A stretch of 64,000 nt of DNA from Paracoccaceae bacterium (lineage in GTDB: Bacteria; Pseudomonadota; Alphaproteobacteria; Rhodobacterales; Rhodobacteraceae): positions 51,174 to 115,173 of the forward strand of contig JAPOXR010000060.1 in NCBI GenBank assembly GCA_026706985.1. Direction: 5' to 3'. Of this stretch, positions 44,555-53,488 are shown piece after piece. The position numbers were made by a program, and so were the translations under genes. How positions within the stretch are numbered: position 1 is the first letter of the stretch; every line of letters begins with the position of its first letter. The notes beneath the pieces are model-generated. The model was not told the DNA's origin, did not search any database, and saw only the letters and a program-made list of their open reading frames with translations.

Positions 44555-46278
44555 TCGATGGACGCTTTGTCACGCTTATCGGAGGTCGCCGCCACGATCG
44601 GCGAAATGACCCCCCGGCATTTGACATTCACACAGGCGGTCTTGTTTGACTGCATCGCCCGCCGAAGGGCTGGCCCGAGTTCTTCCCGCCTGGTCACCAA
44701 TTCTCCATGCCCGCCAAGACCTTCGAACATGGAATGAAAGGGAATTTCACGAAAATCGGTGGCGAAATGCCGTCCATCGGCAAACAATCGTTCCTGCTGC
44801 TGGCTGATGCAGTCAAGCCCGCCATTATTGTCGATGACCACGGTTATCGGCAACCCTTCCTGGAACGCCGCCTCAATCGATAACCCGCCTGAAAGAAAGG
44901 CACCATCCCCCGAGACCACCACCACACCGCTTTCCGGATGGCTGGCTTTCGCGGCAATTCCCAGGCTGACCCCGATACCGAGCAGGGAATAATTCCCCGG
45001 ATGCAGGATTCCACCGAGTTTTCTGCCGCGCCAACCCGCCATGTTGACCGCGATCTCGTTCCAGAAATGCGTGTTGCCGCCGTCGAAGACCAGCCAATCC
45101 TGTTCTCCCATTTCGGATTGCACATCGAGGCTCAGTTGCAGCGGGTGAAGCGGCCCTCCGGCGGCCGCGTCCTTTACCGACTCGGATTCAATATGGACTT
45201 CCCATTCGGCGACCCAGGCGGAACGGCGTTGCCGCTGAAGATCGAACCAGTCGGGCCAGGATCCTCCGATGTTTTTCAACCCGTCGAGAAATGCCCCGGG
45301 ATCACTCAGCAAAACCTCGTCCGCGGCGAAATTATTGTCCAGCTCTTCATCACTGCCGTTCACACAGATCAGGGTCGTTTCTTTCCTGAAGAAAGGTGGA
45401 TTGCCGAAATTCATCTGGTTGTCGAGCCTGCCACCGACCATCAGCACCAGGTCGGCTTCGTGGATGGCGGCTTTCGACGGATGGTACTGGTGAAAATCCG
45501 CAAGCCCCATATAGGCACCGCATCCCTCATCCAGAAGCTTCGCATGATACGGCACATTGAAGACAGGAATCCGCGCAGCCATTCCGGTGTCGGCGAGTTT
45601 TTTCTCCGCACCTGACCACCAAATGCCGTGCCCTCCGATCAACACCGGGCGTTCGCAGCGTCCGACGATATCGAGGATACGCGCCAAAGCCGCCGGTTCC
45701 GGCCAAGCGCGCCGGGCCGGTTTCGGTCCACGGAACCACGGCCGCTCGTCGAGGCCGGCATCGGCATCGAAAGATGAAAACATGATATCGACCGGGAGGC
45801 TCAGATGCACCGGGCCGGGATAACCGGTTGTCGCCACTTGCCAGGCACGGTCAACGAATTCCCTGATCCGCATCCCGTCGGTCACTTGGGCTGAATATTT
45901 CACCAGCGGTTCTGCGATCGCGACATCGTCGATTTCCTTGAAGCCGCCAGCACCCCGGCGTTTCATGGTAGAGGATCCGGTCACGAAAATCACCGGCGAG
46001 CGTTCGCCCGCCGCTTCCAGAATGGCCGGAACCGCATTGGCGAAACCCTCCGGACCGACCAGGCAGACCGAAGGCTTCCGGTTAATTCTTGTATGCGCAT
46101 CCGCCAGATGTCCGGCGATCTGCTCGTGCGGACAGTTCACAACCGGCACCTGGCATTGCATCAGACCCTCGAGAGCCGGATTGCAAAACCCGCCCGAGAG
46201 AGTGAACACCCGGTCGACGCCCTTCTCCTTCAAGGCTCTGGCAAGCAACGCCCCGCCCCGGATGCGCGACCCGGTCAT
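44551..46278 (-). CDS. ThDP-dependent enzyme (acetolactate synthase/benzoylformate decarboxylase superfamily)
   Basis: 575 residues. Catalytic Glu52 sits in PHEQIAGHLADA; the ThDP motif spans GDG (457-459) to NN (484-485). The central domain is present, so the full three-domain layout is kept. It does not read as canonical IlvB, glyoxylate carboligase or oxalyl-CoA decarboxylase. It likely acts on a 2-oxo acid made by the oxidase encoded next door, by decarboxylation or carboligation. The gap to the oxidase is 48 bases; the transthyretin-like gene follows with overlap. Confidence 0.85.
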   Translation of the reverse strand: MTGSRIRGGALLARALKEKGVDRVFTLSGGFCNPALEGLMQCQVPVVNCPHEQIAGHLADAHTRINRKPSVCLVGPEGFANAVPAILEAAGERSPVIFVTGSSTMKRRGAGGFKEIDDVAIAEPLVKYSAQVTDGMRIREFVDRAWQVATTGYPGPVHLSLPVDIMFSSFDADAGLDERPWFRGPKPARRAWPEPAALARILDIVGRCERPVLIGGHGIWWSGAEKKLADTGMAARIPVFNVPYHAKLLDEGCGAYMGLADFHQYHPSKAAIHEADLVLMVGGRLDNQMNFGNPPFFRKETTLICVNGSDEELDNNFAADEVLLSDPGAFLDGLKNIGGSWPDWFDLQRQRRSAWVAEWEVHIESESVKDAAAGGPLHPLQLSLDVQSEMGEQDWLVFDGGNTHFWNEIAVNMAGWRGRKLGGILHPGNYSLLGIGVSLGIAAKASHPESGVVVVSGDGAFLSGGLSIEAAFQEGLPITVVIDNNGGLDCISQQQERLFADGRHFATDFREIPFHSMFEGLGGHGELVTRREELGPALRRAMQSNKTACVNVKCRGVISPIVAATSDKRDKASIE

Positions 46279-46326
46279 GCGTTCAACACCCGGGTTTCCA
46301 CCGTCCTAAGACGTTCCGGCAGCGGT

Positions 46327-47484
46327 TCACCTGTTCGCTCCCTCCGCAGGATGGTCAGGATTCCAGATCACATGCGGGCCGATTTCGCCGATCCGCCTGA
46401 TGCCCAATTGTGCCATCGCAATATCAACATCCACCGCAAAACAATTCAAAAGCGCATTCAATCCCTTCGCCCCGTCAGCTCCGAGCGCATACAGGACCGG
46501 CCGACCCATCATGACAAAGTCGGCACCGCAAGCCAATGCCTTGATAATATCCTCTCCACTGCGGATACCGCTGTCGAACAGCAGAGGGTAATCCGGTCCG
46601 ACGGCATCTCTGATCGGTGCCAGCAGATCGATCGCCGGCGGCGCGCTGTCGAGCTGGCGGGCACCATGGTTTGAGACATAGACCGCGTCAGCACCCAGAT
46701 TCCTGATCCGAACCGCTTCCTCGGCTGTGGCTACGCCTTTGACCACCATCTCACCCGGCCAAAGTTTTCGCAGCCTCTCGGCAAACCTCCAATCCGCACC
46801 GGCCCGGCTGGCAAACCGGTCGAAGCCCGAATCCTCCGGACCGGATGCAAAATTCCGCGGCGACGGGATCCCGGACATCAATGTCGCCGCCAGCCAGCGC
46901 GGATGCAGGCAGAAATCGCAGCAGGTCCGCAGTGACATCCGGAATGGTATGTTCAGCCCGTTCCGCTGGTCCCGCACCCGCCGCGACAATTGCGGCACAT
47001 CGACGGTCAGCACCAACACCCTGTATCCGGCATCGCCCGCCCGGGTAACCATGCGTATCGACGCATCCTCTGATCTGCCGAAATACAGCTGGAACCAGGC
47101 ATTGTCGCCTGCCCACCGACGCATGTCTTCCAGGCGACTTGAAGCCGAGGATGATATACAGACCGGCAGATTCAACGATTTGGCGATCTCGCCCATTACC
47201 TGATCGGAACCTGGCCAGACGAGGTTGCAAAGACCCATGGGCGCAATGCCGAAAGGCAGATCATACTGCCGACCGAGAAAGGATTTGCCGAGATTCCGTT
47301 CGGTCACATCCTGCATGACCCGCGGCTGCAGCATCAATTCGTCGAAGCGCCTCTCGTTGCGGTCGGATCCGACCTCGCGTCCGGCGGCACCCTCGACGAA
47401 ATCATAGGCGATCCGTGGCAAACGGCGTCGGGCAAGGCGCCTGGCGTCTTCCGTCGAATGTATCCGGCTTGAACTTCGCTGCAT
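46327..47484 (-). CDS. FMN-dependent 2-hydroxy acid oxidase/dehydrogenase
   Basis: 385 residues from ATG 47484; an upstream in-frame ATG at 47532 is possible. LPRIAYDFVEGAAG opens the FMN barrel; the active site His273 and Arg276 lie in YVSNHGARQLDS; LLFDSGIRSGEDIIKALACGA is the phosphate-binding end. The RVRDQRNGLNIPFRMS segment is like lactate and mandelate dehydrogenases. It oxidises an (S)-2-hydroxy acid to the 2-oxo acid. It is divergent from a TRAP transporter for organic acids and upstream of a ThDP enzyme, a pairing like MdlB-MdlC in mandelate use. Confidence 0.9.
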   Translation of the reverse strand: MQRSSSRIHSTEDARRLARRRLPRIAYDFVEGAAGREVGSDRNERRFDELMLQPRVMQDVTERNLGKSFLGRQYDLPFGIAPMGLCNLVWPGSDQVMGEIAKSLNLPVCISSSASSRLEDMRRWAGDNAWFQLYFGRSEDASIRMVTRAGDAGYRVLVLTVDVPQLSRRVRDQRNGLNIPFRMSLRTCCDFCLHPRWLAATLMSGIPSPRNFASGPEDSGFDRFASRAGADWRFAERLRKLWPGEMVVKGVATAEEAVRIRNLGADAVYVSNHGARQLDSAPPAIDLLAPIRDAVGPDYPLLFDSGIRSGEDIIKALACGADFVMMGRPVLYALGADGAKGLNALLNCFAVDVDIAMAQLGIRRIGEIGPHVIWNPDHPAEGANR

Positions 47485-47745
47485 TTCCCCGGAGCGGTCA
47501 ATTTCGGCATTTGGATGTTTACATCCAGGCATTCACCCCCGGCCAATTGAAATATTTTTCCCACTCATACGCAAATTCTATGTTTAGTTTTCATTTGCCT
47601 GCCGAATGAATACTGCAATGAATACTATTGGTCGAAACATGCTCGGCTGACTAATACGTTAGCAAATGTCCGGTTGGCACCAGAATTCCACGGCGATGCA
47701 TTCCAGGAATCCGAACTGCTCACCCGGGATAGGAAGAGGTGAAAC
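47485..47745. promoter_or_regulatory. divergent regulatory region, oxidase operon and TRAP operon
   Basis: 261 AT-rich bases between divergent starts. A perfect direct repeat ATGAATACT occurs at 47606-47614 and 47618-47626, separated by GCA. GCAAAT and ATTTGC form an inverted pair around 47571-47598. These are candidate operators for the LysR-type regulator encoded at 50589. AAGAGGTG precedes the dctP ATG. Confidence 0.45.
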
Positions 47746-48756
47746 ATGAAAACATATGCACAAACCCTGCGAAACCTGGCGATCGGTACCATTGCCCTTT
47801 CGCTCCAGGGATCAGGCGTCGCGGCTGCGGAAGAGATCGTTGCCAAGCTGTCGATGCACTGGTCGCCGACTCATCACAGCGCCGCACATGGCCAGCTTTT
47901 CGCCGATACGGTGAACGAACGGGCGGCTGGAAAACTGCGAATCGAGGTCTTTCCCTCCGGACAGTTATTCGGAATTCGTGAGCAGCTTGGCGCGGTCACA
48001 TCCGGTGCCGTCGAAATGGGTGGCATCGTCGGTGTTGTTTCCTTCCCGCCGATCAACAAGAATTACAATGTCGTCTCGTTTTCCGGCCTGTTCGACTCTT
48101 ATGCCGAGCAACGTGCCTTTTTCACCGATGATCCGGTAGGACAGGCGGTCTGGGAAGATATCACCGGCAAGTCGGATTCTATCCTCCTCATGTACAACCC
48201 GGTCGGGCCGGTGATGACCTTCAGCACCAAGGAACTGAGCGGAATCGAATCGATGTCGGGGCTGAAAGCGCGGGCGTTGATCGGCGCCGAACGCCCGATG
48301 TGGGAAGCATTGGGGGCAAACACTGTCTCCATGCCGACCCGGGAAGTCTATACTGGATTGCAGACAAACATGATCGATACGATCAACAGCCCACCGGGGT
48401 CCATCCGCGCCTATAGCTGGTGGGAGTTTCTGACCCATGGCCAGAAGCCGTACCAGTATTTTGCCGATGCCTATATCATGGCCAATGCGACATGGTTCAA
48501 CGGGTTGCCGGAAGAGTTGCAGCAGCTGTTGATGGAAGTCGGTGCTGAAATCGGTCAGATCTCGACCGATACGATCATGCAGAACGGTGAGGAAACCCTT
48601 TCCGAATTCGAGGGACGTGGCGGCGTCGTCAATGAACTGACCGGTGATGCGAAAGCAGCATTCGATGCTCTGATGCGCGACAAAGTGCGGCCGGCAATCG
48701 CCGACAAGCTTGACGCCGAAGTTCTGGAAGCGGCGCAGGCCTTCGCTGCCAACTGA
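47746..48756 (+). CDS. TRAP transporter substrate-binding protein (DctP family)
   Basis: 336 residues. A signal peptide ends near GVAAAEE. DctP-type features are LSMHWSPTHHSAAHGQLFADTVNERAAGKLRIE (parts), FPSGQLFG, and a central segment with the Arg for the carboxylate (MSGLKARALIGAERPMWEALGAN). The ligand should be an organic acid, plausibly a 2-hydroxy or 2-oxo acid given the neighbouring oxidase. A strong hairpin follows the gene. Confidence 0.92.
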   Translation: MKTYAQTLRNLAIGTIALSLQGSGVAAAEEIVAKLSMHWSPTHHSAAHGQLFADTVNERAAGKLRIEVFPSGQLFGIREQLGAVTSGAVEMGGIVGVVSFPPINKNYNVVSFSGLFDSYAEQRAFFTDDPVGQAVWEDITGKSDSILLMYNPVGPVMTFSTKELSGIESMSGLKARALIGAERPMWEALGANTVSMPTREVYTGLQTNMIDTINSPPGSIRAYSWWEFLTHGQKPYQYFADAYIMANATWFNGLPEELQQLLMEVGAEIGQISTDTIMQNGEETLSEFEGRGGVVNELTGDAKAAFDALMRDKVRPAIADKLDAEVLEAAQAFAAN

Positions 48757-48765
48757 GCAAATGGC

Positions 48766-48790
48766 AGGACCGGGCGGAATGCCCGGTCCT
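48766..48790 (+). terminator. intra-operon hairpin after dctP
   Basis: Perfect ten-base stem AGGACCGGGC (48766-48775) and GCCCGGTCCT (48781-48790) with loop GGAAT, ten bases after the dctP stop. No T run follows. It is placed as expected for an mRNA-stabilising or partially terminating element that raises binding-protein output over the membrane subunits. Confidence 0.7.
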
Positions 48791-48813
48791 GATTCTGCTG
48801 GAGCTGGCCAGTC

Positions 48814-49335
48814 ATGCGCCTCTTTCTCCAATGGTTTCGCCGGCTGAATCGTACGCTTGAACTGATCACCGCAGTTACTTCGGCCACTATCGCCGGCGCG
48901 ATGGTGCTGGCGCTGACACTGAGCGCGCTTACCCGTTTTTTCAGTGGAACCGGCTATGACTGGTTCATTGAGCTGCCACCCTCGCTTGTGCCGTGGATGG
49001 TTTTTCCCCTTCTCGGTCCACTCTTGCGGTCCGGCTCGCACATCCAGGTGGATTTTCTGCCGAATGTGATTTCCGGCCGGCCGCAGTTGGTTTTACGGTT
49101 CGTGATCCATTCCACCATGCTGGCAGGCGCAGTTATTTTCATGCTTGCCGGACAGGAAGCCGTGGCCTTGTTCCAACGGCTTGGACAATTGATGGAGCTG
49201 GAAATCGAAATACCCATCTGGTGGATGTATCTCGCCTTTCCAGTCGGTTTCGGAATTCTTGCCCTGTTCTGCCTGGAACTCATGCTGGAGTCGCTGCAGC
49301 AGATGGTCACGGGGAAACCGGAGGCTGCGTCGTGA
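48814..49335 (+). CDS. TRAP transporter small permease (DctQ family)
   Basis: 173 residues, four membrane helices. Typical DctQ pieces are YDWFIELPPSLVPWMVFPLLGPLLRSGSHIQVDFL (parts such as GSHIQVDFLP). It overlaps the large permease by four bases (GTGA) and supports its assembly. Confidence 0.9.
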   Translation: MRLFLQWFRRLNRTLELITAVTSATIAGAMVLALTLSALTRFFSGTGYDWFIELPPSLVPWMVFPLLGPLLRSGSHIQVDFLPNVISGRPQLVLRFVIHSTMLAGAVIFMLAGQEAVALFQRLGQLMELEIEIPIWWMYLAFPVGFGILALFCLELMLESLQQMVTGKPEAAS

Positions 49336-50597
49336 ATGTGACCGCCATAACATTGTCGCTGGTCATGCTGATCCTGGCGGTGCCGATTTTCATGGTATTC
49401 GGACTGGGAAGCGCAACCGTGGCGATCTGGGGTATGAACCTGCCCTGGTCCACCTTGATCCAGGTTTCCTTCGGGTCCATGACCAAGCATGTGCTCATTG
49501 CGGTTCCACTGTTTATTTTCACCGGCATGATCATGCTGCGCGGCGGCGCGGCGGCGCGGTTGGTGCATTTCGCCATGACACTTGTCGGCCACCTGCCCGG
49601 AGGACTTGGGCTTGCCATGATTCTGGCCATGGGGTTCTTCGCCGCTTTCTGCGGTTCAATTCTCGCCGCAATCACGGCGATTGGCACCATCATGATCCCG
49701 CAGATGGTCGATCAGGGTTACCCGAAACCGTTCGTGATCGTGTTGGCGGCATCGGCGGCATTCCTGGAAGCTCTGATTCCACCATCCAACGCCGCCATCC
49801 TGTTCAGCGCCCTGACCGATGTTCCGGTGTCGCACACCTTCGCGGCAGGATTCGTTCCCGGCTTTGTTCTGATCGTGATCCTGTCCGCTGTCGTCATCTG
49901 GCGCTGCCGCCATCTGCGCAACCCGGCCCGCGCCACGCCGTCTCAACGTCTTGCCGCCTTCCGGTCAGCCCTTCCTGGATTGCTGACACCGGTGATCATC
50001 CTCGGAGGCATTTACGCCGGGTTGCTGACGTCCTCGGAATCGGCGGCGGTTGCCGGCGTCTGGGCGATCCTGATCGGATTTTTCGCCTACCGGGAATTGA
50101 CCATCGGTGGGTTGTGCCGTGCATTGCACGATACCGCGCGCATCACTGCGGTGATTTTCGCGATCATCGCGATGGCCACATTCCTCAGCGTTGTTCTGAC
50201 CTATTCGCAGGCCCCGCAGAAAATCATCGGCTTTTTCACCGCCATGGGCGGCACGCCGATGATGTTCTGGATTTCAGTGGCGGTGATCTGCCTGATTCTC
50301 GGAACATTTATTGAAATCGTTCCGGTATTTTACCTGACGGTGCCGATATTCGCCGCCATCGCATTGTCGCTGAATCTGCATATCCTGCATCTCTATGTGG
50401 TGTTCGTGGCATTTGCCGGAATCGGAATGATCACGCCACCGGTCTGTGTCGGAATTTACACCGCCGCCGGTGTTGCCGGTGAAAGTCCTGAAAAGGCTTT
50501 CCGGGAGGTGCCGCTGTTTGTCATCGTTGGAATCTTCTTCGGTGCACTCATGATCGCAATGCCGGAAGCGGCGACATGGCTTCCGGGACTATTGTGA
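49332..50597 (+). CDS. TRAP transporter large permease (DctM family)
   Basis: 421 residues from GTG 49332, inside the GTGA overlap with dctQ; a longer open frame from 48993 is rejected since it would cover dctQ. About 12 membrane segments. GFFAAFCGSILAAITAIGTIMIPQM and IPPSNAAILFSALTDVP are the DctM marks. It uses a sodium gradient in known members. Its end overlaps the convergent LysR gene by nine bases. Confidence 0.93.
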   Translation: MNVTAITLSLVMLILAVPIFMVFGLGSATVAIWGMNLPWSTLIQVSFGSMTKHVLIAVPLFIFTGMIMLRGGAAARLVHFAMTLVGHLPGGLGLAMILAMGFFAAFCGSILAAITAIGTIMIPQMVDQGYPKPFVIVLAASAAFLEALIPPSNAAILFSALTDVPVSHTFAAGFVPGFVLIVILSAVVIWRCRHLRNPARATPSQRLAAFRSALPGLLTPVIILGGIYAGLLTSSESAAVAGVWAILIGFFAYRELTIGGLCRALHDTARITAVIFAIIAMATFLSVVLTYSQAPQKIIGFFTAMGGTPMMFWISVAVICLILGTFIEIVPVFYLTVPIFAAIALSLNLHILHLYVVFVAFAGIGMITPPVCVGIYTAAGVAGESPEKAFREVPLFVIVGIFFGALMIAMPEAATWLPGLL

Positions 50598-51521
50598 CGC
50601 TCTTTCCGCGAATGACTTCACCAGCCGGATTCTACAGCTGATCTGTTCGGAGAATTGCTGCGCGAATTCCATCCCCAGGCGCGGCAGACGCTCCTTGGCT
50701 TTGGTGATGATGGTAACAAAATAATCGAGCTTCTGGGTCACCGGACGGAAAACGACATCTCCCATGCGGACCGCCTGTTCAGCGGAAAACGGATCAACAA
50801 CCGCCAGGGCACCGGTCTCGCGCACAAGCGCCGCAGCCACCGGTACATTGGCAGCGGAGAGCCGCGACCGGTTTTGCAGCAACTGCGATAGTCCGCTGTC
50901 AATGGACATCATTTCATCCGGATAGGCACCGCCGAAAGTTACGAAGAATTCAGACTCAGCCAGTTCGGAGAGATCGACCGGACCCTGCCCGACGGCCAGC
51001 CTGTGATCCTCCGGGAAAAGGCAGACATAGGGGGCCGAGGCCTGGAAAAGGATATCCACACCCTCATGATCGGAACCACGCCCGATAATTCCGAGATCAA
51101 ATTGCTGCCTCTGCACGGCATCGACGATCGCCGGCGTGTTACGGGAATGAATCAGGAACCGGACTTCCGGATTAGCGAGATACATCCGCCCGACCGCAGC
51201 CGGGAGCTCGGTGGTGGCGACGGACTGGATTGTCGCAATCGAAATCACACCGCTCTCAGAGATACGGATGTTTGTGGCCAGATCCTGCAACCGGTCGAAG
51301 CCGAAATACATGTCCTCGACGCCCTGGTAGAAACGTTGACCCTCAACCGTCGGTGTCAGGCCACGGCCGATCCGTGCAAACAATGGAAAGCCGACCGACT
51401 TTTCCAAATCCGCGATCAGCCTGCTGACGCTCGGCTGCGAAATATTCATCATCTTCGCGGCACCGGTGATTGAACCGGCCCGGATGGTCGCCCGAAAGGC
51501 CTCAAGCTGCCGTGGATTCAA
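50589..51521 (-). CDS. LysR-family transcriptional regulator
   Basis: 310 residues, starting at TTG 51521 as MNPRQLEAFRATIRAG. The winged helix-turn-helix is at about 18-60 (ITGAAKMMNISQPSVSRLIADLE), followed by a periplasmic-binding-like effector domain. Position right after the TRAP operon and convergent with it suggests control of the oxidase/TRAP divergon. The effector may be the transported acid. No ribosome site is clear before TTG. Confidence 0.88.
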   Translation of the reverse strand: MNPRQLEAFRATIRAGSITGAAKMMNISQPSVSRLIADLEKSVGFPLFARIGRGLTPTVEGQRFYQGVEDMYFGFDRLQDLATNIRISESGVISIATIQSVATTELPAAVGRMYLANPEVRFLIHSRNTPAIVDAVQRQQFDLGIIGRGSDHEGVDILFQASAPYVCLFPEDHRLAVGQGPVDLSELAESEFFVTFGGAYPDEMMSIDSGLSQLLQNRSRLSAANVPVAAALVRETGALAVVDPFSAEQAVRMGDVVFRPVTQKLDYFVTIITKAKERLPRLGMEFAQQFSEQISCRIRLVKSFAERASQ

Positions 51522-51626
51522 GGCTGATCAAACTGCAATTCACTGCCCTTGCAGGAGATAAAGATGCAATGCGTAGCAGGTGCATACCGGAAACCGCGGT
51601 GTCAGAAATGGCAGTGGCTGAAATTT

Positions 51627-51702
<76 letters not shown>

Positions 51703-51782
51703 AACCAGCTAAGGCGGTTGTATCCGCCTGCGAGGATTGGGCACCTAACGCAATGGCGGTGGATTAGCAAGCGCGGCGCCGG

Positions 51783-52097
51783 TCAATTCTCCTCGTCGGC
51801 GGCCACATTGGCAAGCTCATCGAGAGAGACTGAATCTTCATCGCTCTCGTCAAGCACATCATCCAGATCACCCGCCGGATCATCCTCTTCGATCACCCCG
51901 ACATCATCATCGGCATCCGCGACCCCGGTGGGCGGTGATTGACTGTCGCCGTCAGGATCATGTGCTGCTGCCTCAGGCGATTCCACCTTGATCGCCAATC
52001 CGCACGCCGGACATTCGGCAGGGTCGCGCATCAGATCATAGAACCTGGTGCCGCATTCCTCGCATACATGCTTTTTTCCCCAATCCGGTTTAGCCAT
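51783..52097 (-). CDS. TIGR02300 family protein (FYDLN acid domain)
   Basis: 104 residues. An N-terminal zinc-ribbon-like part with CEECG and CPACG around FYDLMRDP is followed by a very acidic, Asp-rich tail. The family is alphaproteobacterial, function unknown. Cytoplasmic. It lies just upstream of the tRNA on the same strand and might share its transcript. Confidence 0.92.
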   Translation of the reverse strand: MAKPDWGKKHVCEECGTRFYDLMRDPAECPACGLAIKVESPEAAAHDPDGDSQSPPTGVADADDDVGVIEEDDPAGDLDDVLDESDEDSVSLDELANVAADEEN

Positions 52098-52180
52098 CTA
52101 AGGTCCCTTCACTTCAATAATTCGCCGCGCCCCCTGCCACAGCCGAACGCGACCTGTCAAAGGCTAATCCGGCGGCGGCA

Positions 52181-53488
52181 TCAGATTCCAAGATTGTCCC
52201 GCAATAGATACCAACGCGCCGCAAGGGTCGTCAGCGCTTCCCTGAAACCACTGCCGCCGGGAAACTTTCCATGCGGCATGCGGGCAAAGACATCCGCCCT
52301 TTCGTCGTCGCCATCGACAGCCTCGGCGAGCAGACGGCCGAACAGATGCGACATGTTCACGCCATGTCCGCTATAGGCGCGGGCATAAAACAGATTGTCG
52401 GCAAGCTTGCCGAGCTGCGGCAGACGTGACCGTGTGACCGCGAACATGCCGGACCAGGCATAGTCGATGCGGACATCGGCAAGCTGCGGAAAGACCTTGA
52501 TCATATGCTGTGTCGGAACCGTGCCGATATCCGGATTGCCCCGCCTGCCATACCACGCTGAACTGCCGAACAGCATCCGCCTGTCAGCCGACAGGCGGAA
52601 ATAGTCATTGATGAAACGCAAATCATAAGCCGCGGCACCGCCGGGCATCAATTGCCGCGCCAATCCGTCATCAAGCGGCTCGGTCGCAATGATTTCGGAA
52701 TGCACCGGCATGATCAGCTGCGAAAATTCGTGCCCGGGTGATTCCAGATACGCGTTGCCGCACAAAATCAGGGTGCGGCATCTCACCTCTCCGGCGTCGG
52801 TTCTGACAATTGCCGTTCCATCCCCGATTTCAAAGGATCTGACTGTGCTGAGTTCAAACAGCCTGCCCCCCAGAAATTCAAAACTGTCAGCTTCACCCAG
52901 CGCCAGTTTGAGCGGGTGAAGATGTCCGCCGGTGTGATCAATCATGCCGCCCTGATAGCGCTCGGAACCGACATGCGCCGACAACCGCTCCCGGTCCAGA
53001 ATTTCCAAACCCTCGACCCCGCTTTCTTCCCACTCGTTCATCCAGGCCCGCAGTTTCTCCATCTGTGCTCCGGTGCAGGCCAGCGCCAGGCTACCCGGAC
53101 GCAACTCGCACTCAATGCCGTAACGGGCGATGAATTCACGGATGATGTTCACGCCCTCGGGAATCATCGAGCGGGCCAATTCCCCGGCCGCCGGACCGAG
53201 CGTTGCCGCAATCGATCTGATATCTCCGGAATAGCCATTGATGATCTGGCCGCCATTGCGGCCGGAAGCGCCCCAGCCGATGCGGGCGGCTTCCAGAATG
53301 GTGACATCATGATCACCGGCCAGATGCAGCCCGGCCGACAAGCCGGTGAATCCTGCCCCGATGACACAGATTTCAGTGTCAATCATGCCGGTGAGAGATG
53401 GGCGCGGTTCCGGCGTCCCGGCGCTCGCGGCATAGTAGCTTTCCGGATAACGGCGATCGGTGAAATAATCCCGCAAAGCCACCTGCAT
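52181..53488 (-). CDS. puuB: gamma-glutamylputrescine oxidase-like FAD oxidoreductase
   Basis: 435 residues. FAD motif VIGAGFTGLSAGLHLAGDHDV-type (GAGFTGLSAG), WGASGRNGGQIINGYSGD and the C-terminal ARAYSGHGVNMSHLFGRLLAE are PuuB/OrdL marks. In the Puu route it oxidises gamma-glutamylputrescine to the aldehyde with release of H2O2 and ammonia. It overlaps the glutamine-synthetase-like gene by one base, supporting a joint role in polyamine or other amine use. Confidence 0.85.
   Translation of the reverse strand: MQVALRDYFTDRRYPESYYAASAGTPEPRPSLTGMIDTEICVIGAGFTGLSAGLHLAGDHDVTILEAARIGWGASGRNGGQIINGYSGDIRSIAATLGPAAGELARSMIPEGVNIIREFIARYGIECELRPGSLALACTGAQMEKLRAWMNEWEESGVEGLEILDRERLSAHVGSERYQGGMIDHTGGHLHPLKLALGEADSFEFLGGRLFELSTVRSFEIGDGTAIVRTDAGEVRCRTLILCGNAYLESPGHEFSQLIMPVHSEIIATEPLDDGLARQLMPGGAAAYDLRFINDYFRLSADRRMLFGSSAWYGRRGNPDIGTVPTQHMIKVFPQLADVRIDYAWSGMFAVTRSRLPQLGKLADNLFYARAYSGHGVNMSHLFGRLLAEAVDGDDERADVFARMPHGKFPGGSGFREALTTLAARWYLLRDNLGI

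Noticed and set aside
48993..49331. N-terminal extension of the TRAP large permease
   Set aside because: It would overlap dctQ almost fully; GTG 49332 gives the normal DctM N terminus and a GTGA junction.
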